Origin: Rhodobacterales bacterium HTCC2255
GTDB lineage: Bacteria > Pseudomonadota > Alphaproteobacteria > Rhodobacterales > Rhodobacteraceae
Length of the DNA: 64,000 nt
NCBI GenBank assembly: GCA_000153745.1
Contig: DS022282.1
Span: 62,001 to 126,000, forward strand
Reading direction: 5' to 3'
In this document: piece after piece, positions 49,012-58,418 of the stretch
Numbering within the stretch: the first letter of the stretch is position 1
Layout: every line of letters begins with the position of its first letter
Position numbers and translations under genes: made by a program
The notes under the pieces: generated by a model
Told to the model about the DNA's origin: nothing
Databases searched by the model: none
The model's input: the letters and a program-made list of their open reading frames with translations, nothing else

Positions 49012-49176
49012 TTTATTAATTCCATCAAACACTGTTTCATTACTATTTATTGTGAATTTTGCTTTATTAAAAACGGCAAAAGTGTCGTATTTAACGTTGA
49101 TCATTAATAAATTTTCAAAAATCTATATGATAAATTATGATTTTCATTTGTAACTAATTTTTTTTAGTGGAATTAT

Positions 49177-49977
49177 GTGAATATGATTAATAATTTTAAT
49201 AATATATTCCAAGATCATTTGCCCGTGTCGCCCTGGCATGAACTAGCATTGAAAAAATTACCTGGAATTAACCCATTAAAGCGTGAGGACTGGATAATTA
49301 TAGATTCAGCATTTGATCAACAGATGCAATATGTGGATTATTTATTGCAAGAACATACATGTGATGTTCTGAAATTGAATGACTGTGCTAAAGAAGCATC
49401 AAAAGAATTATTAAAAAACATTTTAGCTTCTTTGAGAAATAAAAAAGAATATACCGTCAACAGGCATAGTGTAACTAGACCAGATGGGCGTATAATTCAA
49501 TTAAATTGGGATAGATGTCTATTGACCTCAAGATTGTTGGTTCAGCAAGATTTATGCATAATGATGCAAGATGATAAAGAACATTTCTTAGCTGGAGCGG
49601 CCATGTGTTTCCCGGCAAGTTGGAAATTATCTGAAAAAATAATGCAACCCATGAGTATTATTCATAAACCTGTTGATGAGTTTACGGAAAACATAGCTAG
49701 TAGGGTGGAAAGAATGTTCTGCTTAATGAATTCAAAGCAAGATATGTGGAGAGCCAATTGGTTGATCTATAATGATCCAAATTTACATCAACCAAGACGA
49801 TCAACGGAAGTTAGGTCAAGAGATTTAACCAAAGAGCAGTGGGTGAGGGTTGAAAGGCAGACATTTTGTAAGTTACCAGAAACTCAGGCTATAATCTTTG
49901 GTATACATACGTATGTAGTCCCTATTGATATTCTTAGTAATATTCAGCGAGAAACATTATTAAATGCTATAAATTAA
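49177..49977 (+). CDS. Heme-dependent oxidative N-demethylase family protein (DUF3445)
   Basis: A 266-residue protein of the DUF3445/HODM alpha-subunit-like family; characterised relatives use heme to remove a methyl group from dimethylamine. Recognisable stretches are FLAGAAMCFPASWKLSEKIMQ, MSIIHKPVDEFTENIASRVERMF and DMWRANWLIYNDPNLHQP (each given in part), and the C-terminal VERQTFCKLPET. The usual partner subunits are not adjacent. I keep the GTG at 49177, with TGGA 5 bases upstream; an ATG at 49183 is the alternative. It is divergent from dddP. Substrate unknown; a methylated amine is an inference. Confidence 0.8.
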   Translation: MNMINNFNNIFQDHLPVSPWHELALKKLPGINPLKREDWIIIDSAFDQQMQYVDYLLQEHTCDVLKLNDCAKEASKELLKNILASLRNKKEYTVNRHSVTRPDGRIIQLNWDRCLLTSRLLVQQDLCIMMQDDKEHFLAGAAMCFPASWKLSEKIMQPMSIIHKPVDEFTENIASRVERMFCLMNSKQDMWRANWLIYNDPNLHQPRRSTEVRSRDLTKEQWVRVERQTFCKLPETQAIIFGIHTYVVPIDILSNIQRETLLNAIN

Positions 49978-50014
49978 AAAGCCCTCACAATTAACTGTAA
50001 GGGCTTTTCTTAAT
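49977..50014. terminator. Bidirectional terminator between N-demethylase-family gene and glnA
   Basis: AAAAGCCCT / AGGGCTTTT with an inner ACA/TGT pairing and loop ATTAAC. T-rich tails follow in both directions (TTTTCTT on plus, TTTTTAA on minus), suiting the convergent genes that end at 49977 and 50024. Confidence 0.85.
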
Positions 50015-50023
50015 AAGTTTAAC

Positions 50024-51430
50024 CTAGCAACTATAATACATTTGGAACTCTACAGGATGCGGAGTGTGTTCATAAGTTGTGTTTTCTTCTTCTTTGAGTT
50101 CAATATATCCATCAATTTGTGATTTTGTGAAAACACCACCTTCAAGTAAGTAATCATGATCTGATTTCAATTCTTCAAGAGCCTCGCGTAAAGAGCCGCA
50201 TACTGTTGGAATACCTGCTAATTCTTCTGCAGGTAAGTCATAAAGATCCTTGTCTGATGCAGGGCCTGGATCAATTTTGTTTCTTATCCCATCAAGACCT
50301 GCCATCAATAGTGCAGAAAAACAAAGATATGGATTCGCAGCAGGATCTGGGAAGCGTGCTTCCACACGTTTCGCTTTTGGAGATTCTGCCCATGGAATTC
50401 GTACACATCCAGAACGATTTCGAGCAGAGTATGCTCTGAGAACAGGTGCTTCAAAACCAGGGATTAAGCGTTTATAACTGTTTGTAGATGGGTTAGTAAA
50501 AGCATTAAGTGATTTTGCATGCTTCAAAATTCCACCAATAAAATACAACGCATCGTCAGATAAATCTGCATATTTATCACCTGCAAAAAGTGGTTTTCCT
50601 TTTTTCCAAATAGACATATTCACATGCATCCCAGTGCCGTTATCACCATAAATTGGTTTAGGCATGAAGGTTGCGGACTTGCCATAAGCATGTGCAACAT
50701 TATGGATAATATACTTATATTTTTGTAATTCATCGGCCTGTTTGACAAGGGTTCCAAAAATCAGTCCAAGCTCATGTTGACATGATGCGACTTCATGATG
50801 ATGTTTGTCTACTTTCATACCAATGTTTTTCATTGTAGAGAGCATTTCACCGCGCAAATCATGAGATGCATCAGTTGGATTCACTGGGAAGTATCCACCT
50901 TTTATGCCTGGACGATGACCCATATTACCCATTTCAAATTCAGTATCTGTGTTCCAAGAAGCATCTGATGCATCAACTTCGTAGGATACTTTATTGATGG
51001 TGTTTGAGTATCTAACATCATCAAATAAGAAGAATTCTGCTTCTGGGCCCCAGAAAGAAGTATCTCCAATGCCTGAAGCAATTAGATGCTCTTCAGCGCG
51101 CATTGCAGTTGATCTTGGGCAGCGTTCGTATGTCTCGCCAGTATCTGGTTCTACAACATGACAATGAACGCACAAAGTTTTTTCAGCGTAGAATGGGTCA
51201 AGATATGCACTATCACAATCGGGAATTAACTTCATATCAGATTCTTCGATTGATTTCCATCCAGCTATAGAAGATCCGTCGAACATGAATCCACCTTCTA
51301 GAAAATCTTCATCAACTTCATCATTTATAACCGTTACATGTTGAAGTCGGCCACGTGGGTCTGTAAACCTAATATCAACATATTTTATATCTTCATCCGC
51401 TATGCGTTTTACAAGATCTTTTGCGCTCAT
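50024..51430 (-). CDS. glnA: Glutamine synthetase type I
   Basis: A 468-residue dodecameric-type glutamine synthetase, the main ammonia-assimilating enzyme. FMFDGSSIAGWKSIEESDM is near the N-terminus, NGTGMHVNMSIWKKGKPLF is the ATP/metal region, and the adenylylation tyrosine is in DKDLYDLPAEE, so it is probably controlled by GlnE. AAAGGAGC precedes the ATG. It lies 43 bp after glnB on the same strand, the standard glnBA operon order. Terminator shared with the convergent gene. Confidence 0.97.
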   Translation of the reverse strand: MSAKDLVKRIADEDIKYVDIRFTDPRGRLQHVTVINDEVDEDFLEGGFMFDGSSIAGWKSIEESDMKLIPDCDSAYLDPFYAEKTLCVHCHVVEPDTGETYERCPRSTAMRAEEHLIASGIGDTSFWGPEAEFFLFDDVRYSNTINKVSYEVDASDASWNTDTEFEMGNMGHRPGIKGGYFPVNPTDASHDLRGEMLSTMKNIGMKVDKHHHEVASCQHELGLIFGTLVKQADELQKYKYIIHNVAHAYGKSATFMPKPIYGDNGTGMHVNMSIWKKGKPLFAGDKYADLSDDALYFIGGILKHAKSLNAFTNPSTNSYKRLIPGFEAPVLRAYSARNRSGCVRIPWAESPKAKRVEARFPDPAANPYLCFSALLMAGLDGIRNKIDPGPASDKDLYDLPAEELAGIPTVCGSLREALEELKSDHDYLLEGGVFTKSQIDGYIELKEEENTTYEHTPHPVEFQMYYSC

Positions 51431-51473
51431 TTTGAGCTCCTTTCATTACTTACTCTTAACTTAATCTTAATTT

Positions 51474-51821
<348 letters not shown>

Positions 51822-51919
51822 CTATACATTCTTTAGCTGTTTGATATGCACCATTTTTAATCTGATAGATCAATTTAAGTGTCAATTTTCATGCGTAAGC
51901 AAATTAGTATTTTACATTT

Positions 51920-51959
51920 ATGATTAAATATTAGGCAAAATGATTAAATTTTAATCATT
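51920..51959. promoter_or_regulatory. Repeated TGATTAAA element with perfect 21-bp palindrome
   Basis: ATGATTAAAT occurs at 51920-51929 and again at 51940-51949, exactly 20 bp apart. The second copy is the left arm of a perfect palindrome, AATGATTAAA-T-TTTAATCATT (51939-51959). It lies between glnB (start 51812) and tRNA-Leu (52049). It is likely an operator; the regulator is unknown. Confidence 0.45.
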
Positions 51960-52048
51960 ATAAAATATTTTTAGATAGGTGCATTTTGTACTGGTGTAAA
52001 ATAAATCCTTAGGCTAGAAGACGCGAAATCTGACTAATAGATTTTATT

Positions 52049-52133
52049 GCGGGTGTGGCGGAATTGGTAGACGCACCAGATTTAGGTTCTGGCGCCGCAA
52101 GGCGTGGGGGTTCAAGTCCCTTCACCCGCACCA
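52049..52133 (+). tRNA. tRNA-Leu (anticodon UAG)
   Basis: An 85-base class II tRNA with CCA encoded. Acceptor stem GCGGGTG / CACCCGC pairs fully. The D arm has the GGTAG form, the anticodon arm is CCAGA-TTTAGGT-TCTGG with anticodon TAG, there is a long variable arm (GCCGCAAGGCGT), and the T arm holds GGTTCAAGTCC. It reads CUN leucine codons. Confidence 0.97.
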
Positions 52134-52204
52134 TATTAAAATCTAACTAATTGTAATCATTTATAATTGTACAATATTTCATAACCCTGCTATAAATCTT
52201 TACT

Positions 52205-52618
52205 ATGGAAAATATATATTTATTACCTGCAGCTTTGTTTCCTGCAATACCATTAATGATGATATCATTTGGCAATAGATATACTACTCTTGCTACATTG
52301 ATAAGAAAAATTCATGACGACCTTATGTCTAGACACTTGACTAAAGAAGATAAGGAGACAAACAGTTATATAAAGCAAATTGATGTATTAAGAAAGCGTC
52401 TTACCCTTAATCGCGCAACATCAACACTTGCAGCAATGGCGTTTATTACTAATCTTATTGCTATTTATTTTGCTTACGAAGAAAATTTTACATCCTTTGG
52501 GGTTATGTTCATAGCAAGTTTGATAATGTTTGGATTAGCATTAGTGTTGTATATAATAGAATTACAGTTAGCTACTAAAGCATTAGATACACACTTACAG
52601 GATTTAGCTGAACTCTAA
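52205..52618 (+). CDS. DUF2721 family membrane protein
   Basis: A 137-residue inner-membrane protein. One hydrophobic N-terminal segment (LLPAALFPAIPLMMISFGNRYTTLATLIRKIH, given as family match over residues 6-37) leads to a charged cytoplasmic stretch (residues 38-75), then two further helices around residues 78-122. The NRYTTLATLIRKIHDDL block is what I recognise as DUF2721. The function of this family is unknown. It sits 71 bp after tRNA-Leu and 73 bp before the Gfo/Idh/MocA gene. Confidence 0.75.
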   Translation: MENIYLLPAALFPAIPLMMISFGNRYTTLATLIRKIHDDLMSRHLTKEDKETNSYIKQIDVLRKRLTLNRATSTLAAMAFITNLIAIYFAYEENFTSFGVMFIASLIMFGLALVLYIIELQLATKALDTHLQDLAEL

Positions 52619-52691
52619 TGTTTTGCATATAAACTGGCAAAAAACTAATATTTCAGTTAGATATAAATAATAAATTTTTAGGATATGTATA

Positions 52692-53675
52692 ATGAGTGAT
52701 ATATTGAAGTGGGGTATCTTAGGGTGCTCGAAGTTTGCTTTAGAGCATATGCTGCCAGCCATGCAACTAGCAAAAAATAACAAATGTATAGCTATTGCAA
52801 CATCAGACACTTTAAAGGCGAAACCATTTCTAGAAATTAATTCTGATATCAATATATATAATGATTATAATGATTTATTAAATGATATTAATGTTGATGC
52901 AGTATACATTCCTCTACCTAATCATTTGCATGTAGAGTGGACAAAGCGGGCGATATTAGCAGGCAAACATGTCTTATGTGAAAAACCAATTGCGTTAAAT
53001 GCAAAAGATATTGATGAGCTGATTAAGCTCAGGGATCAATCTGGCTTACTCGTCGCTGAGGCTTATATGATCCTTCATCATCCTCAATGGTCATATGCAA
53101 AAAAATTATTAAAATCTGGAGCAATTGGTAACTTGGTTCAGGTTGACGGTGTTTTCTCTTATAATAACGCAAATGATAGTAATAATATCCGCAATCATTC
53201 AATTTCAGGTGGTGGAAGTCTTCTTGACATTGGTGTTTATACATTTGGTTCTACACGATTTATGACAGATGAGGATCCTGAAAAAATAACCCAAACATCA
53301 ATTAATTGGGAAAATGATGTTGATGTATGGTCAAGTGTATCTGCTCAATTTCAAACTTTTAAATTTCTAGGTGTAACCTCGATGAGAATGCACCCTAGGC
53401 AAGAAATGAATTTTCACGGATCAGACGGGTTAATAAGATTAACTTCTCCTTTTAATCCTCAAGTTTTTGGTGAAGCTGAAGTTCATTTTTTTTCTGGAAA
53501 GGAGATGCAATCAATTAAAAAATTCACAACTGAAAATCATTACGTAAAGCAACTAGAGACTTTTTATTCAACCATTAGTACTGGGAGCGAGTATATTTGT
53601 AATTTAGAGTTCTCAAAGGGAACGCAGCAAATGATAGATATGGTTTTTGAACATGAAGCCTCTTCTAAACTTTAA
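52692..53675 (+). CDS. Gfo/Idh/MocA family oxidoreductase
   Basis: A 327-residue NAD(P)-dependent sugar-type dehydrogenase. The N-terminal Rossmann domain begins LKWGILGCSKFALEHMLPAM (GxxGC form); CEKPIAL near residue 98 is the family EKP motif. The C-terminal alpha/beta domain holds SGGGSLLDIGVYTFGSTRFM, with the Asp and His-like positions of the active site. Possible substrates include sugars or inositols; none can be chosen from the neighbours. AGGA lies about 8 bases before the ATG. Confidence 0.85.
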   Translation: MSDILKWGILGCSKFALEHMLPAMQLAKNNKCIAIATSDTLKAKPFLEINSDINIYNDYNDLLNDINVDAVYIPLPNHLHVEWTKRAILAGKHVLCEKPIALNAKDIDELIKLRDQSGLLVAEAYMILHHPQWSYAKKLLKSGAIGNLVQVDGVFSYNNANDSNNIRNHSISGGGSLLDIGVYTFGSTRFMTDEDPEKITQTSINWENDVDVWSSVSAQFQTFKFLGVTSMRMHPRQEMNFHGSDGLIRLTSPFNPQVFGEAEVHFFSGKEMQSIKKFTTENHYVKQLETFYSTISTGSEYICNLEFSKGTQQMIDMVFEHEASSKL

Positions 53676-53685
53676 TTTGTACTTT

Positions 53686-53844
53686 TTAAACCATAGTTAC
53701 ACATGTTTTTTGCTCTTCATTCCAAACCATGCCAGGCAAACAAAATGTATTGGGATTTATTCCCCTGTCAGGGCAAGAATTAGTGTTTTGAGCTAAGAGA
53801 GGCGATGATAGAAATATCATAAATAATATAGTAAATATTTTCAT
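53686..53844 (-). CDS. Small secreted Cys-containing peptide (52 aa)
   Basis: A 52-residue reading frame with every mark of a real small gene. AGGAGA lies 5 bases before the ATG, followed by a signal peptide (KIFTILFMIFLSSPLLAQ) and a short mature part of about 34 residues. The mature part has three cysteines at 24, 35 and 48: NSCPDRGINPNTFCLPGMVW and NEEQKTCVTMV. The CLPGMVWNEEQKTC segment resembles the C-x-G-x-x-W/F-x-x-x-x-x-x-C loop of small disulfide-rich modules. It lies between two plus-strand genes. The function is unknown, and I do not recognise a named family. Confidence 0.72.
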   Translation of the reverse strand: MKIFTILFMIFLSSPLLAQNTNSCPDRGINPNTFCLPGMVWNEEQKTCVTMV

Positions 53845-53955
53845 TATATTCTCCTGAAAAATATAAAGTAAGTTGCTATGCTAGCTCTTCTATATTTTAC
53901 TATATAATATTTTATGATTTGATACAAATTTATACATATAGGTCATCTAATAATT

Positions 53956-54002
53956 CGCCCTTGCAAGCATGGGCTTGCAGCCTTAGAAGGGCGTCAGTTT
54001 TT
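53956..54002 (+). other. Nested hairpin followed by T tract, upstream of tig
   Basis: An outer stem CGCCCTT / AAGGGCG (53956-53962 with 53987-53993) encloses an inner stem GCAAGC-ATGG-GCTTGC (53963-53978) and an 8-base bulge. TTTTT follows at 53998-54002. It is GC-rich in an AT-rich gap. The plus-strand gene before it ended 280 bp earlier, so it could be the 3' end of a small RNA or a tig leader element. Neither is proven. The rest of 53845-54057 holds only AT-rich sequence and a TATACT at 54031-54036 that could be the tig -10 box. Confidence 0.45.
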
Positions 54003-54057
54003 CTCATGCATGCGGGTTTATCTATTTTGATATACTCCTAACTTAAAGGATAAATAA

Positions 54058-55386
54058 ATGGCAATTACTGAAACCCTGAATGAAGGCTTGAAACGAGGTT
54101 ACACTATAAAAGTAACCGCTGCTGAGCTTGATGCAACTGTGAATGCAAAATTAACAGAAGCTCAACCGAATATTGAACTTAAAGGTTTCCGAAAAGGTAA
54201 GGTACCTATGGCTATGCTGAAAAAGCAGCATGGGCCAGCTCTATTAGGTGAAGCTATGCAAGAAACTGTTGATGGTGAAATGAACTCTCATCTTGAAAAA
54301 TCTGGTGATAAGCCAGCAGGTCAGCCTGAAATGAAAATGACCAATGAAAATTGGAAAGACGGCGATGATGTTGAAGTAAGTGTTTCTTATGAATGCCTTC
54401 CGATTGTACCTGAAGTTGATTTTTCTAAAATAAAACTAAGCCAGATGGTTGTTAAAGCTGGTGAAGCTGACATTAAAGAAGCTCTGGATAACCTTGCTGA
54501 AACTTCACAGGATTTTGAAGATAAAAAAGCAGGTTCAAAAGCTAAGAATGGTGATCAAGTTGTAATAAACTTTTTAGGAAAAGTTGATGGAGAAGCATTC
54601 GATGGCGGGCAAGCGGATGATTACCCATTGGTACTTGGATCAAATAGTTTCATACCTGGTTTTGAAGAACAACTAGTTGGTTCAAAAGCTGGTGATGATG
54701 TTGAAGTTAATGTTTCATTTCCTGGTGATTATGGCGCTGAAAACCTTGCAGGCAAAGATGCTATATTTTCATGCAAAATCAATGCAGTAAAATCAGCAAT
54801 TAAAGCTGAAATAAACGATGAGCTTGCAAAAAAGTTTGGTGCTGAAGATTTAAACGATCTGAGAAATAAAATATCTGAGAGATTAGAAGAAGAGTTCAAG
54901 GGTGCATCTCGTATTGTTATGAAGCGTGATTTGATGGACAGTTTAGAGAAACTTGTAGATTTTGAACTACCTGAAGGTTTAGTTTCAACAGAAGCTGGGC
55001 AAATAGCTCACCAATTATGGCATGAAGACAATCCTGATGTTGAGGGTCATGATCATCCCGAAATTGAAACAACTGATGAGCATACAAAGCTTGCAGTACG
55101 TCGTGTACGATTAGGTTTGTTACTAGCTGAAGTTGGTAACATTAAAGAAATAACAGTTTCTGACACTGAAATGCAACAAGCTGTGATACAACAAGCTCAG
55201 CAATATGGATCGAATGCACAACAATTTTTTGAATATGTGCAAAAAAATCCACAGGTGCAGCAACAAATACGTGCGCCTTTGTTTGAAGAAAAAGTTGTTG
55301 ATCACATCGTCTCAGTTGCCAAAATGACTGATAATGAAGTATCAAAAGAAGAATTACAAAAAGCAGTTGAGGCTTTAGAAGACTAA
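54058..55386 (+). CDS. tig: Trigger factor
   Basis: A 442-residue ribosome-bound chaperone and prolyl isomerase. The ribosome-binding signature is [15 protein letters not shown] near residue 43. The FKBP-type domain (about residues 155-240) contains [20 protein letters not shown], and the C-terminal helical chaperone domain ends in a Gln-rich then acidic stretch. AAAGGA lies about 8 bases before the ATG. It is followed by a terminator and then clpP and clpX, the common bacterial order. Confidence 0.97.
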   Translation: MAITETLNEGLKRGYTIKVTAAELDATVNAKLTEAQPNIELKGFRKGKVPMAMLKKQHGPALLGEAMQETVDGEMNSHLEKSGDKPAGQPEMKMTNENWKDGDDVEVSVSYECLPIVPEVDFSKIKLSQMVVKAGEADIKEALDNLAETSQDFEDKKAGSKAKNGDQVVINFLGKVDGEAFDGGQADDYPLVLGSNSFIPGFEEQLVGSKAGDDVEVNVSFPGDYGAENLAGKDAIFSCKINAVKSAIKAEINDELAKKFGAEDLNDLRNKISERLEEEFKGASRIVMKRDLMDSLEKLVDFELPEGLVSTEAGQIAHQLWHEDNPDVEGHDHPEIETTDEHTKLAVRRVRLGLLLAEVGNIKEITVSDTEMQQAVIQQAQQYGSNAQQFFEYVQKNPQVQQQIRAPLFEEKVVDHIVSVAKMTDNEVSKEELQKAVEALED

Positions 55387-55395
55387 TAAAAATTA

Positions 55396-55435
55396 AAAAC
55401 ACCTGCTTAGATGTGAGCAGGTGTTTTGTTTTTTT
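55396..55435 (+). terminator. Rho-independent terminator of tig
   Basis: A 12-bp stem AAAACACCTGCT / AGCAGGTGTTTT with an 8-base loop, followed by GTTTTTTT. Confidence 0.93.
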
Positions 55436-55532
55436 GTGCAATATCATCATTTATATTTGAAACACGTCTTGAAGCGGGTTTGTGAGCGCACTAGAGTAAT
55501 AAATAAAGATATACATTACAGGCAGGAAATAA

Positions 55533-56147
55533 ATGCGTGACCCTTTAGAAGTTTATAATAATACATTAGTACCAATGGTTGTCGAACAGACATCTAGGGG
55601 TGAACGTTCATTTGATATTTTTTCACGTTTATTAAAAGAACGAATAATTTTTGTTTCTGGTCCAGTCCATGATGGAATGTCTACTTTAATTGTTGCCCAA
55701 CTTTTGTTTTTAGAAGCAGAAAACCCCAAGAAAGACATATCGATGTATATTAATAGTCCTGGTGGTGTAGTGACAGCAGGAATGGCCATATATGATACTA
55801 TGCAATACATTCGTCCAAAAGTTTCTACTTTGTGCGTTGGACAAGCTGCATCAATGGGATCTCTATTATTGGCTGCTGGTGAAAAAGGTATGAGATTTGC
55901 ATTGCCTAACGCTCGCGTGATGGTCCATCAACCATCTGGAGGATTTTCTGGTCAGGCTTCTGATATAGCACTTCATGCAAAAGAGATTTTAGAATTAAAA
56001 GATCGTTTAAATAAAATCTATGTTAAACATTGTTCTCAAAAATTAAGTACTGTTGAAGATGCTTTAGATAGAGATAATTTTATGACAGCTGAAGAAGCAA
56101 AAGACTGGGGTCTTATTGATGAAATTGTCCAAAAAAGAGAAGATTAA
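55533..56147 (+). CDS. clpP: ATP-dependent Clp protease proteolytic subunit
   Basis: A 204-residue serine protease that forms the tetradecameric chamber used with ClpX or ClpA. The catalytic triad is visible as Ser107 ([11 protein letters not shown]), His132 (VMVHQPSGG) and Asp181 (LDRDNFM). [18 protein letters not shown] and [18 protein letters not shown] are family blocks. GCAGGAAA lies about 5 bases before the ATG. It has its own gap after the tig terminator and precedes clpX by 89 bp. Confidence 0.98.
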   Translation: MRDPLEVYNNTLVPMVVEQTSRGERSFDIFSRLLKERIIFVSGPVHDGMSTLIVAQLLFLEAENPKKDISMYINSPGGVVTAGMAIYDTMQYIRPKVSTLCVGQAASMGSLLLAAGEKGMRFALPNARVMVHQPSGGFSGQASDIALHAKEILELKDRLNKIYVKHCSQKLSTVEDALDRDNFMTAEEAKDWGLIDEIVQKRED

Positions 56148-56236
56148 TAGATAAAATAATTGTAATAAATATACTATTGTCCTTAAAGTTATTCTGAAAT
56201 ACTTTAATTGAAATGGTAGAATATGTGGAGTAATGA

Positions 56237-57499
56237 ATGTCTGATTCAAAGGATGCTGATTCAAAAGATACATTATACTGTTCTTTTTGTGGTAAAAGTC
56301 AGCATGAAGTCCGCAAACTTATAGCTGGACCAACAGTTTTCATTTGTGATGAGTGTGTTGAATTATGTATGGATATAATTCGCGAAGAAGCAAAAGCTGG
56401 GGTTGTTAAGTCTGGAGAAGGTGTTCCAACGCCTGCTAAAATATGTCAGATATTAGATGATTATGTAATCGGACAGGACGTTGCAAAACGAGTTTTATCT
56501 GTGGCGGTTCATAACCATTATAAGCGTTTAGACCATTCTGATACTAATGAAGAAATTGAATTATCAAAATCAAATATTTTATTAGTGGGTCCAACTGGTT
56601 GTGGTAAAACTTTATTAGCCCAAACATTAGCTCGTGTAATTGATGTGCCATTTACAATGGCAGATGCTACAACATTGACAGAAGCTGGCTATGTTGGTGA
56701 AGATGTTGAAAATATAATTTTAAAGCTTTTGCAAGCTTCTGAATACAACGTAGAACGCGCCGAACGAGGCATAGTATATATTGATGAAGTTGATAAGATT
56801 ACAAGAAAATCTGACAACCCATCAATAACTAGGGATGTATCTGGTGAGGGTGTCCAGCAAGCATTATTGAAAATTATGGAAGGTACTGTTGCGTCAGTGC
56901 CACCTCAAGGTGGAAGAAAGCATCCGCAGCAGGAATTTTTAAAAGTTGATACAACCAATATATTGTTCATTTGTGGCGGTGCTTTTGCTGGATTGGATAA
57001 AATTATTAGCCAAAGAGGCCAAGGCTCAGGCATTGGATTTGGCGCTGATGTAAAAGATGAAGAAAGCCGCGGTATTGGAGAAATTTTTTCGGAAATGGAA
57101 CCTGAAGATCTATTAAAATTCGGTTTAATTCCCGAGTTTGTCGGGCGCTTGCCTGTATTAGCTACCTTAACTGATTTAGACGAAGACGCACTTGTGACTA
57201 TTCTCTCAGAACCTAAAAATGCATTGGTTAAGCAATATCAAACATTATTTTCGCTAGAAAATACAAATTTAACATTTACAGATGAGGCACTAAAGGCAAT
57301 TGCGAAGCGTGCAATCGCTCGCAAAACTGGAGCAAGGGGCTTAAGGTCTATATTAGAGGATATCCTTTTAAACACTATGTTTGAATTACCTGGTCTAAAA
57401 AATGTTGAAGAAGTTGTCGTTAATGTTGAATCTGTTGTTGGAGAAAGCGAGCCATTAGTAGTTTATTCTGATACTGCTAAAAAAGCTTCGGCTAGCTGA
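56237..57499 (+). CDS. clpX: Clp protease ATPase subunit ClpX
   Basis: A 420-residue AAA+ unfoldase. The N-terminal zinc domain has Cys15, Cys18, Cys37 and Cys40 ([12 protein letters not shown] and ICDECVELC). Walker A is [13 protein letters not shown], Walker [10 protein letters not shown], and the pore loop is the YVGEDVE region. [11 protein letters not shown] carries the sensor/IGF-side sequence typical of ClpX. In many alphaproteobacteria lon follows; here an NDUFA12 homologue follows after 89 bp. Confidence 0.98.
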   Translation: MSDSKDADSKDTLYCSFCGKSQHEVRKLIAGPTVFICDECVELCMDIIREEAKAGVVKSGEGVPTPAKICQILDDYVIGQDVAKRVLSVAVHNHYKRLDHSDTNEEIELSKSNILLVGPTGCGKTLLAQTLARVIDVPFTMADATTLTEAGYVGEDVENIILKLLQASEYNVERAERGIVYIDEVDKITRKSDNPSITRDVSGEGVQQALLKIMEGTVASVPPQGGRKHPQQEFLKVDTTNILFICGGAFAGLDKIISQRGQGSGIGFGADVKDEESRGIGEIFSEMEPEDLLKFGLIPEFVGRLPVLATLTDLDEDALVTILSEPKNALVKQYQTLFSLENTNLTFTDEALKAIAKRAIARKTGARGLRSILEDILLNTMFELPGLKNVEEVVVNVESVVGESEPLVVYSDTAKKASAS

Positions 57500-57588
57500 T
57501 TACATAAGTATCATTTTGATGAATTAACTAATACTAGACTGTAGAAAATGATTGCTGCATAAGAAAAACGTTTAATTTAAAGGCTATA

Positions 57589-57966
57589 ATGATGGAATTT
57601 TTGAAGAGTTTAGTGACCTGGTGGAATTCTCAAACCTTAAACACTCGTTTACATACATGGAGAAATGGTGTGAAAGTTGGTGAGGATGAGCAAGGAAACA
57701 TATATTACACTACACGTGATGAAAAAAGACGATGGGTTATATTTAATGGTGAGGCTGAAGCGTCTCGCGTAAATGCAGATTGGCATGGGTGGCTACATCA
57801 TACGTTTAAAGAAACTCCAAAGAATAAACCCCTTGATCATAAAAATTGGGAAAAACCACACCAAGAAAATCTAACAGGTACAATTTCGGCTTATGTACCA
57901 GATGGAAGTTTAAAAAGTATTGAACCAAAAAAACGAACTGATTATGAGGCTTGGCAGCCAGAATAG
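57589..57966 (+). CDS. NDUFA12-family complex I accessory subunit
   Basis: A 125-residue protein homologous to the mitochondrial complex I subunit NDUFA12 (B17.2), an accessory subunit shared by alphaproteobacteria and mitochondria. LGEDxxGNxYY-like sequence is seen as [20 protein letters not shown], followed by [26 protein letters not shown] lies close to the first of two adjacent ATGs (57589 and 57592). mlaD follows after 8 bp and DUF2155 after that, a conserved alphaproteobacterial trio. Confidence 0.92.
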   Translation: MMEFLKSLVTWWNSQTLNTRLHTWRNGVKVGEDEQGNIYYTTRDEKRRWVIFNGEAEASRVNADWHGWLHHTFKETPKNKPLDHKNWEKPHQENLTGTISAYVPDGSLKSIEPKKRTDYEAWQPE

Positions 57967-57974
57967 GGGCCTGA

Positions 57975-58418
57975 ATGTCTAATTCTAAGATAGAAACAGC
58001 AGTTGGTGGATTGGTTTTAACATTAGCTATTGGCTTCTTAATTTATTTATTAAATTCGACAAATGTGATTGATAATAAAGGTGGCTTAAATCTTAAAGCT
58101 TCATTTAGGTCAGCTGATGGAATTACAGCTGGTACAGACGTCAGGATGGCTGGTGTAAAAATTGGCACTGTTACTGGTATGAGGTTAGATCCGGAAAGTT
58201 ATCGAGCTGAAGTATTATTTAGTTTGCGTGAAGATTTAAAGATTCCTGATGATAGTGGCGTAGCCGTAAGTCAGGACGGTCTACTAGGAGGGTCTTTTGT
58301 TGAAGTTATACCTGGTGGCTCTGATTTTGAATTACAAGAAGGTGCGGAATTTTTAGATACGCAAGGTTCTGTAAGTTTAGTTTCATTATTATTGAAATTT
58401 GTTACAAGTGGTGATTGA
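57975..58418 (+). CDS. mlaD: MCE-domain lipid-binding protein MlaD
   Basis: A 147-residue periplasmic protein anchored by one N-terminal helix (about residues 9-27, AVGGLVLTLAIGFLIYLL). An MCE domain follows (LKASFRSADGITAGTDVRMAGVKIG in part, then VAVSQDGLLGGSFVEVIPGG). MlaD is the hexameric lipid-binding ring of the Mla transport system that keeps outer-membrane lipid asymmetry. The Mla ATPase and permease genes are not here. Its stop overlaps the start of the DUF2155 gene by one base. Confidence 0.92.
   Translation: MSNSKIETAVGGLVLTLAIGFLIYLLNSTNVIDNKGGLNLKASFRSADGITAGTDVRMAGVKIGTVTGMRLDPESYRAEVLFSLREDLKIPDDSGVAVSQDGLLGGSFVEVIPGGSDFELQEGAEFLDTQGSVSLVSLLLKFVTSGD

Noticed and set aside
49012-49104. 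31 extra codons at the N-terminus of dddP
   Set aside because: The known DddP N-terminus aligns from MQNKYSEIRKIDPS, and a ribosome site precedes that ATG.
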